Assembly: GCA_025200525.1 (NCBI GenBank)
Contig: CM045762.1
Location: 102,698,682 to 102,762,681 of the forward strand
Length of the DNA: 64,000 nt
Direction of reading: 5' to 3'
From: Camellia lanceoleosa
Taxonomy: Eukaryota > Streptophyta > Magnoliopsida > Ericales > Theaceae
Every line of letters begins with the position of its first letter. Positions within the stretch are counted from its first letter, which is position 1. Positions 60,201 to 64,000 of the stretch are shown here, piece by piece. Below the pieces are notes generated by a model. That model worked only from the letters and a program-made list of their open reading frames with translations. It was not told where the DNA came from and did not search any database. Position numbers and translations under genes: made by a program.

Positions 60201-63200
60201 TTATGTAGCTGGCTCCACTTGATTGGGATACAAGGCTTACTTTGATTTGGTGTATGTGCAAGATTCATATAGCAAAAGCATTAATGAGGACATAACCAAA
60301 TGAACACAAAAATACAAAGTAACAAACTCCAAAGCTCCCTTGCTGCATCACAATGAAAAAAGATGGTGATCTTCTTTCTCCTTCCATCTATGGCACATGC
60401 AACACCAATTTAGTAAGCATCTTTTCCCTTCTTTTGAAATTATCTATAGTGAAGATATAATCCAATGCTTCATCAAGACAAGAACGTCGCCTCAGAGTAA
60501 GCACCCACTTTCCAAATATTCCTTCAAGAACAAAATTTCCCCATGTAGCTTCCAAGAATATCATGGGAAGTCTGTCGTTATTGCCTTTCCATATCATTCT
60601 ATCCCCATTTTCTAGGAGTTACCTCCACCTTGCACAAAGCATCAAAAAACTCATTCAAATCTCCCAAGTCCCAATCTTCCGGTACCTGAACAAAGAAAGG
60701 TTCCAAAACATCCTTGTGTCAATAATCCTCAAAGAGTGAGCCACTAAAACATTCTCATTAGTGACAATAGAATATAAATCTAGAAGTGGCACCAATAATG
60801 AAATGTCCTTACATCACACATCATGCCAAAATCTTACTCACCTCCCATCTCGAATTAGGAATTTGACATTAATAAAAAAATCTTGCAATCCCTTCCTAAT
60901 GCCCTTCCACAAACCAATCCCATTGGTATTCTTCAGTAACCTGAATGTAAATTCTCCAACACCACATCTGTATTTGCATTCCACCATTCAGTTCCTAAAC
61001 ACCATTTCTCTTTGACCACTTGCGCAAAACGGTTTGATCAAGTATCATAATCTGTTAAATTCCCAATCATCCTTCATAGGAGAACAACTAGTATCCCATG
61101 CAATAAGGTGATATTTAAATGTCCTCTAGACCACCCCAAAGGAAATTCTTTTGCAGCAATTCTAATCTCCCAGTCATAGTAGCACAAATCATGAAATAGA
61201 GAGAAAATATATACACTAGTACTCTCGATAGAACAAAGTTTATCGCCTTTAGATAGGTATTGCCTCTTGCAAGAAGTACCATCCAAGTGACCACAAATTT
61301 GACAAGGATAAGTACGTCTAGGTGACCATGAGAAGTATTGCCAAGGTAACAAGATTATACCACAACTTCCCAAAGGTGTATATGGCTTCGCTTGGGAACA
61401 CCACCACTTTATTTATTGTATCCAACATTTTAGTTAAAGCATCAAGATCATGATAGCAGTGGATCATTAGACCTCATGAAGTACAATTGAGGTCTAATGC
61501 ACTTTATGAGAAGATTACAATGTTCCAAAAGATAGTTTATGTTGCTCCTATATCAAATGATGGGAGAACCACATGACCAAGCGACTAACAATTCATAAAA
61601 TCACCAAGGCCTACAAGGGAAATTGTATGTCAACCAGATGGAAAATCATTGTCAAATGATTGCATATAGAGTTGAGTTTTCCCAATATTCTGTAGTAGAT
61701 TAAGTACCTCTTTTGCATTCTTGAAAATCAATTTGTAACTTCATATCATCCCATATTCAAATGGTAGCATGATGCTCAAGCATTTGGTCCACCATATTCT
61801 AGTTGTACCCTTCAGTTTTGCTTCGGCAAAAACTAACCCCTTTCATTAGTCAATTGGAACCAACAAAAGAAACACTCTTAAGTTGTGTATCCATACCTCA
61901 CAGTCATGATCTCCACTAAAATCAGAAACTTGAAGGTTGGCACCTTTGTCTAGATCAGTCAAGCAATGATTCTTTGGTATTCGTCGGTATCCATATCCAA
62001 CAGTATGAGGTGGAAGAGCACCCGACAGTCCACTAGTTGTGGCTTCATCTTTGCATTTGCCTACCAAAAAAGTTAATAATTCTTTTAAAGCAACTTGTAC
62101 CTAGGTCAATATTTCGTTCATATGTTTTCTTCAACTCCTGGTATTCTAGACATAAGGTATCAAATTTTGAGTTTAACAGTCACCACAGTTAAGGTCGGAT
62201 CTAGGTTTAGGTTGGGGTTAGGGTTAGGGTGAGGGTGAGGTGAGCCAGGCTTGTATTGGATTGGGTAAGGCTTTGGTTTGGTTTGGCTAGACTTGGGTTG
62301 TGGGTTTAATGATTTGGGTCAGGTCAAACGGATATAAAGCTGATTGGGTCAGGTTGATCTAGGGTAGACACACAATCACGTAGTCTTCTCCGTGACGTCT
62401 CCAACTCTTCCACCAGCAATGACTTCATTGAGGCCTTTGCGGCAATGATCGCAGAGAGTCATCGAGGGCACACTTTCAACGAGAGGTCAGAGAGGTGTTT
62501 GCCGATTTCAGAGCTTGGATTCTCCAACAATAGGCTATAGCAGTGCCGACGGAATCACGATGATAAGAAGATGGGGTTGAGGCTTCATGCAACTGGTTTT
62601 AGGCTTTGTGAGACTGGTTCACAATGAGAAGGGTTGTGATGGACCAGATAGTGCTCGAAAACATCAGCAATGGAACAGATGGGGGATCGAGGTATGCTCT
62701 AATTTCAAAATGCTGTAGTATAGTGTAGAAAAGACAGACACTCTAGAGGCCAAATCTTAAAACATTAACAATATTATTAGTACAGAACTGCCTAATACAA
62801 CAAGAGAAACCAATGGTTCATAGCTTAACAACCTTAATTAAATTAGAAAATCAAAAGCCTAATATTATTTGGAAACATAATTAAAAATATCCTAACTAAA
62901 AAATAATTAAATCTTACTAAAATACTAAATAAATCAACAAATTACATTTGTGGGTCCAAAATGTCTTCAGACAATGCAATGAACCTATGGGCACACCCTA
63001 GGCTTCCAAATCCAATAATGGGCTTCCATCTAGTTAAGGGTTGCGCCATCACACACCTTAGAAAGAGTCAGTAATATCCTTTTTCCATATTCATATTGAA
63101 TCATGTCATCCTTAAGACTTTATAGTTTGTTTGCAGTTGAAGCACATTTCTAAAATTAAGTAATCAACAACATCAAAAACTCAAAGTGGGACAAAAGTTA

Positions 63201-63448
63201 AAGTTCACAGTAAATATATTTTATACGCCGGCACATAGAAAATGAATGAGTTAATCAGATGCTGAGAGAGATTGACAAAAATATGATGCAACTGTTATAC
63301 TAGTCAAGTGAGCACTAGCTTGTGAAGATTCATATATGACAACAAAAAACCAACTCACCCCCAGAATAATCGACTTCAGTGCTTTCTGAAAACCAAAAAC
63401 CTTCCCATCACTGTCAAAGGTGGCCTGCCACTTGTCTGGCTTAAGCAT
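45185..63448 (-). CDS. TBC-domain Rab GTPase-activating protein (RabGAP22-like), split gene
   Basis: It speeds GTP hydrolysis by Rab GTPases and so switches off vesicle-trafficking steps. Joined exons, high to low: 63448-63359, 52225-52122, 51109-50301, 50174-50052, 49923-49835, 49718-49518, 48153-47752, 46151-46068, 45226-45185. The sum is 1,944 nt (647 codons plus TAG) with all phases agreeing. An N-terminal DKWQATFDSDGKV leads into GVDPSIRPEVWEFLLGCY (residues about 31-48). A low-complexity insert of about 270 residues follows. Then come the arginine-finger motif VVDVVRTD (335-342, Arg340), the glutamine-finger motif YCQG (373-376, Gln375), DAFWCFEMLLRRM, FRMLLVLFRRELTF, an acidic linker and a basic tail. 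Family likeness to Arabidopsis RabGAP22 is from memory. The true start may lie upstream. Introns, one of 11.1 kb, carry several transposons. Confidence 0.88.
45227..47751. other. Introns of the RabGAP gene (3' part)
   Basis: Apart from the exon at 46068-46151 there is no coding signal. A (GA)n run lies at 46254-46276. A C/G-rich patch (about 46855-47075, CCCCGCCCCG words) stands out from the AT-rich surroundings and may be a small transposon. GGCCTTTAGGC-like words occur near both 47110 and 47550. Confidence 0.45.
46068..46151 (-). CDS. RabGAP exon: basic C-terminal helix
   Basis: 84 nt encoding IFNDRMLKIRVKRCVSTAIK and LRKKYFYK. Acceptor CTTGCAG, donor GTTTGG, phase 0 to 0. Confidence 0.88.
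47752..48153 (-). CDS. RabGAP exon: linker after the TBC core
   Basis: 402 nt. It starts MMWAADFDESVS, runs through an acidic and Ser-rich linker, and ends ELPVFCVAAILFTNRQKIIR then ETSSIDDLIK. The late hydrophobic helix is typical of the TBC C-terminus. Acceptor ACTGCAG, donor GTAGGT. Confidence 0.9.
48154..49517. other. Intron of the RabGAP gene
   Basis: No repeat or coding block is recognised; the short ORFs on both strands look random. Confidence 0.5.
49518..49718 (-). CDS. RabGAP exon: FRMLLVLFRRE block
   Basis: 201 nt, phase 0 to 0. It contains LWRILELTDREMFAHLSHIG and FAFRMLLVLFRRELTFNEAL, ending CMWE; this is the conserved late TBC helix region. Acceptor CTCCAG, donor GTTTGT. Confidence 0.92.
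49835..49923 (-). CDS. RabGAP exon: MSDLLSPFVV block
   Basis: 89 nt encoding MSDLLSPFVVLFEDNADAFW and CFEMLLRRM. Acceptor TTTTAG, donor GTACAT. Phases agree on both sides. Confidence 0.9.
50052..50174 (-). CDS. RabGAP exon with both catalytic fingers
   Basis: It encodes VVDVVRTDSHLEFYEDSKN and ends DILAVYAWVDPATGYCQG. Arg340 (IxxDxxR) and Gln375 (YxQG) are the two residues TBC proteins insert into the Rab active site. Acceptor CCCCCAG, donor GTTGTG. Confidence 0.92.
50301..51109 (-). CDS. RabGAP large exon: low-complexity insert
   Basis: 809 nt. It starts ERYGDLINQCQMMHSS and continues with a Ser/Asp/Asn-rich, probably disordered region (SSSDSADLVSVRGSTDSAAY, DFPPLPVTDLFEKNGKDGKG). It ends SEDRVSEWLWTLHRI, the helix just before the arginine finger. 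Acceptor AATGCAG, donor GTAAGT. The long insert splits the TBC domain, as in other members of this plant subgroup (from memory). Confidence 0.9.
51202..51528. mobile_element. MITE related to the MULE at 54487
   Basis: The left end GGGGTAAATTACACTAACCT, continuing CCCTTGAGGTTT, is inverted at the right end (minus strand AGGTAAATTTCACTGACCTC). The sequence closely resembles the TIR of the autonomous-type MULE 3 kb away. It is about 327 bp, with no ORF, and lies in an intron of the RabGAP gene. No clear 9-bp duplication was found. Confidence 0.72.
52122..52225 (-). CDS. RabGAP exon: start of the TBC domain
   Basis: It encodes GVDPSIRPEVWEFLLGCYTL and then SSTAEHRRQLRTARR, with the conserved R..VW.FLLG block of TBC proteins. 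Acceptor TTTGTAG, donor GTGTAG. A tandem duplication of about 58 bp touches the acceptor side. Confidence 0.9.
52226..52318. repeat. Tandem duplication beside a splice acceptor
   Basis: ACAAAGAAAACAGATTCTTG, continuing CTCAGACTTCTTT, occurs at about 52228-52261 and again at about 52285-52318. The duplication, of about 57 bp, covers the polypyrimidine tract of the RabGAP exon 52122-52225. The copy farther from the exon lacks the AG. Confidence 0.8.
53310..54376 (+). mobile_element. Truncated LTR of the long-LTR family
   Basis: It begins TGTGACAACCC and follows the solo LTR at 2182 block by block (ATCTGTTTAAT, AAATTGAAGGCCTTA, AGAAAC..GATTAG), with TTGAAG-rich leader-like sequence later and two CTCGAGC motifs (54275-54300). 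The 3' half is missing, and the exact right end is not certain. It sits in the 11.1-kb RabGAP intron just left of the MULE. Confidence 0.72.
54487..58764 (+). mobile_element. MuDR-type MULE (4.28 kb), degenerate
   Basis: TIRs of about 85 bp: the left starts GGATAAATTACATTGACAAC, the right (minus strand) GGGTAAATTACACTGACACC, and both continue TTTATGTTTA and later GGAAATT. Perfect 9-bp duplications ATATATTTT flank it (54478-54486 and 58765-58773), as MULEs make. It encodes a broken MuDR-like transposase in plus orientation, opposite to the host RabGAP gene in whose intron it sits. Confidence 0.92.
55570..58466 (+). pseudogene. MuDR/MULE transposase, broken
   Basis: The enzyme cuts and reinserts the element. 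Blocks in order: an N-terminal region (DMSIIYYLYQEMATKMRHDI, 55690-55990); an acidic low-complexity stretch (56130-56390); the MuDR DNA-binding block (EDVSHFRTVLRECAIERGFT ... CGSRLCNWRIH, about 56464-56605); after a frame change, LPDGLTFKIKSLGPDHTCVR (from 56583); stops at 56881 and 57009; the MULE catalytic start VDGCHLKGPYGGVLLAAVAL (first Asp, about 57048); ALKQ-like VMPEATHKMCCRHLFNNFK (about 57365-57425); VESFNNWIG (about 57628); a SWIM zinc finger CCCRVWDITGVPCKHAAAC (about 57898-57954); and a CCHC knuckle CAICKEIGHNKRTC (58200-58241). Several frameshifts and stops break it. The block expected to carry the second catalytic Asp reads KFMHFEKK before an intron-like gap. Not active as it stands. 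Confidence 0.88.
58774..60200. other. AT-rich intronic DNA, poly-T tracts
   Basis: No gene. Low-complexity AAAAAGAAA runs (58850-58910), GA-rich stretches (59020-59140) and long T runs (59402-59427, 59497-59516) give spurious Phe-rich frames. Around 59955-60050 there is GTGGATCGACATCTGTTCTT and a T-rich stretch, similar to what often lies near retrotransposon ends; I could not pair it with anything. Confidence 0.45.
60340..60610 (-). pseudogene. LINE remnant (zinc-binding RT C-terminus)
   Basis: On the minus strand this reads ATWGNFVLEGIFGKWVLTLR then YIFTIDNFKRREKMLTKLVL, ending near a Cys/His-containing stretch and an HCD-like block in another frame. The order TIDNFKRR..M....C..C resembles the zf-RVT region at the end of plant non-LTR retrotransposon RTs. 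It is short, with no RT core found nearby, and lies inside the large RabGAP intron. Confidence 0.4.
60611..63358. other. 5' part of the large RabGAP intron
   Basis: No intact gene. A minus-strand open stretch at 61846-62067 (KNHCLTDLDKGANLQVSDFS then GDHDCEVWIHNL) vaguely recalls a retrotransposon Gag N-terminus. A GGTTAGGG-rich patch lies at about 62205-62250. GC-richer DNA at 62380-62700 gives no recognisable protein. Confidence 0.4.
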
Positions 63449-63457
63449 TTTACTTAT
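63359..63457 (-). CDS. RabGAP exon with the DKWQATFDSDGKV block
   Basis: Open reading ISKMLKPDKWQATFDSDGKV, then FGFQKALKSIILG, ends at donor GTGAGT (63358-63353) in phase 0, matching the next exon. The acceptor TGCAG lies at 63462-63458. An upstream exon must also end in phase 0, or translation starts at the ATG at 63448-63446. The ORF is also open upstream to about 63502, so the exon could be longer. Confidence 0.75.
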
Positions 63458-63688
63458 CTGCACCGTTATAAAAAGGATATGAAAAACTAAATTTTTCTGC
63501 ATAAGCTGAAAAAATCAGTATAGTAATTCAAGAAAAAGACGAAAAAATGAAATGGAAAAGAACTAAACACCCTTCATGCAAATCAAATTGCCCAAAACAA
63601 CTCAAACATATTTCGTACTCATTTTGCAAATTACTAAAAGAAGAATCTTTAAATTTATAGAGGAAGGGGCAGAGATATGTACACCTAC

Positions 63689-63743
63689 CTTGGAGGGGCC
63701 ATGCACCCCCTCCTCGATAACCTATCATGACTCCAGAAAGTTT
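63689..63743 (-). CDS. Possible upstream RabGAP exon
   Basis: 55 nt between acceptor CTTGCAG and donor GTAGGTG, encoding KLSGVMIGYRGGGAWPLQ. Good splice sites and the Gly-rich motif suggest a real exon. It ends in phase 1 while the next exon needs phase 0, so either another small exon lies between or this is 5' untranslated. A further candidate donor (AATGAAAAG then GTATTT) at 63950 may end a leader exon. Confidence 0.45.
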
Positions 63744-64000
63744 CTGTGCAAGTAAAATCATGAGGTATGAGAAAATTTATTGAGTGATTGAAAGGTTTTT
63801 ATGGAAGTAAAGCTAAATTCAACATTTTGATAGTTTACCAAAAGAGTTGCGAGTGACCTAAATTTTAAGACTTTTATCTTTGCCATTTGGCATTCTAATA
63901 ATTTTGAGTCTGAAGGGAAACTTGTGAAATCTTAAGATTGGATAAATACCTTTTCATTGAGAAGCCGCTATTTTTCGTCCAACCCCAAAAACCAGAATGT

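Noticed and set aside
62205..62250. GGTTAGGG repeats resembling telomere sequence
   Set aside because: Only two GGTTAGGG-type units followed by GGGTGAGGGTGAGG; too short and irregular for an interstitial telomere.

Overview
The window is nuclear DNA from a flowering plant, most likely a eudicot. It is AT-rich, has a split gene with GT..AG introns, and carries plant Ty3/Gypsy (Tat-type), Ty1/Copia, MULE, PIF/Harbinger, SINE and TRIM repeats. No bacterial, organellar or RNA-gene locus was seen. The species cannot be named from the sequence alone.

Layout. (1) 1315-14680 is a full-length but dead Tat-lineage Gypsy retrotransposon. It has a perfect 5-bp target duplication (AAATT), LTRs of 537 and 522 bp, broken gag-PR-RT-RH-IN, a 58-bp minisatellite, and a long antisense ORF of the 'putative gypsy type transposon' kind. 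A solo LTR of another family (2182-4435, target duplication GATGT) is nested inside its gag. (2) 15109-18993 is AT-rich DNA with a PIF/Harbinger-like element (TTA duplication), a degenerate inverted minisatellite and a hairpin MITE. (3) 19018-37272 is a head-to-tail array of four copies of a unit of about 3.67 kb. Each unit holds a Copia pol fragment fused to a reversed LTR with its primer-binding site, a GC-rich leader-like segment, an array of stem-forming short repeats, and a tRNA-derived SINE. Copy 2 carries a 1.5-kb Pack-MULE-like insertion (9-bp target duplication) and copy 3 a 2.05-kb reverse solo LTR (AATAT duplication); both came after the amplification. (4) 37194-40128 holds three TIR elements, two of them with gene-like fragments. 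(5) 42604-43870 is a TRIM-like element with GTTAC duplications.

(6) The one convincing host gene runs on the minus strand from about 63.4 kb down to 45185. It encodes a TBC-domain Rab GTPase-activating protein resembling the plant group that includes Arabidopsis RabGAP22. Nine coding exons join in frame to give 647 residues if translation starts at the ATG at 63448. The arginine-finger (VVDVVRTD) and glutamine-finger (YCQG) motifs are intact. Its 11.1-kb intron hosts a truncated LTR, a 4.28-kb degenerate MuDR-type MULE with a perfect 9-bp duplication, and a LINE remnant. A smaller intron hosts a short MITE with the same kind of terminal repeat as that MULE.

Apart from the RabGAP gene the window is layered transposon history: nested insertions, solo-LTR formation, captured gene pieces and local tandem amplification. 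The least ordinary features are the four-copy array and the sense-pol/antisense-LTR chimera it amplified.
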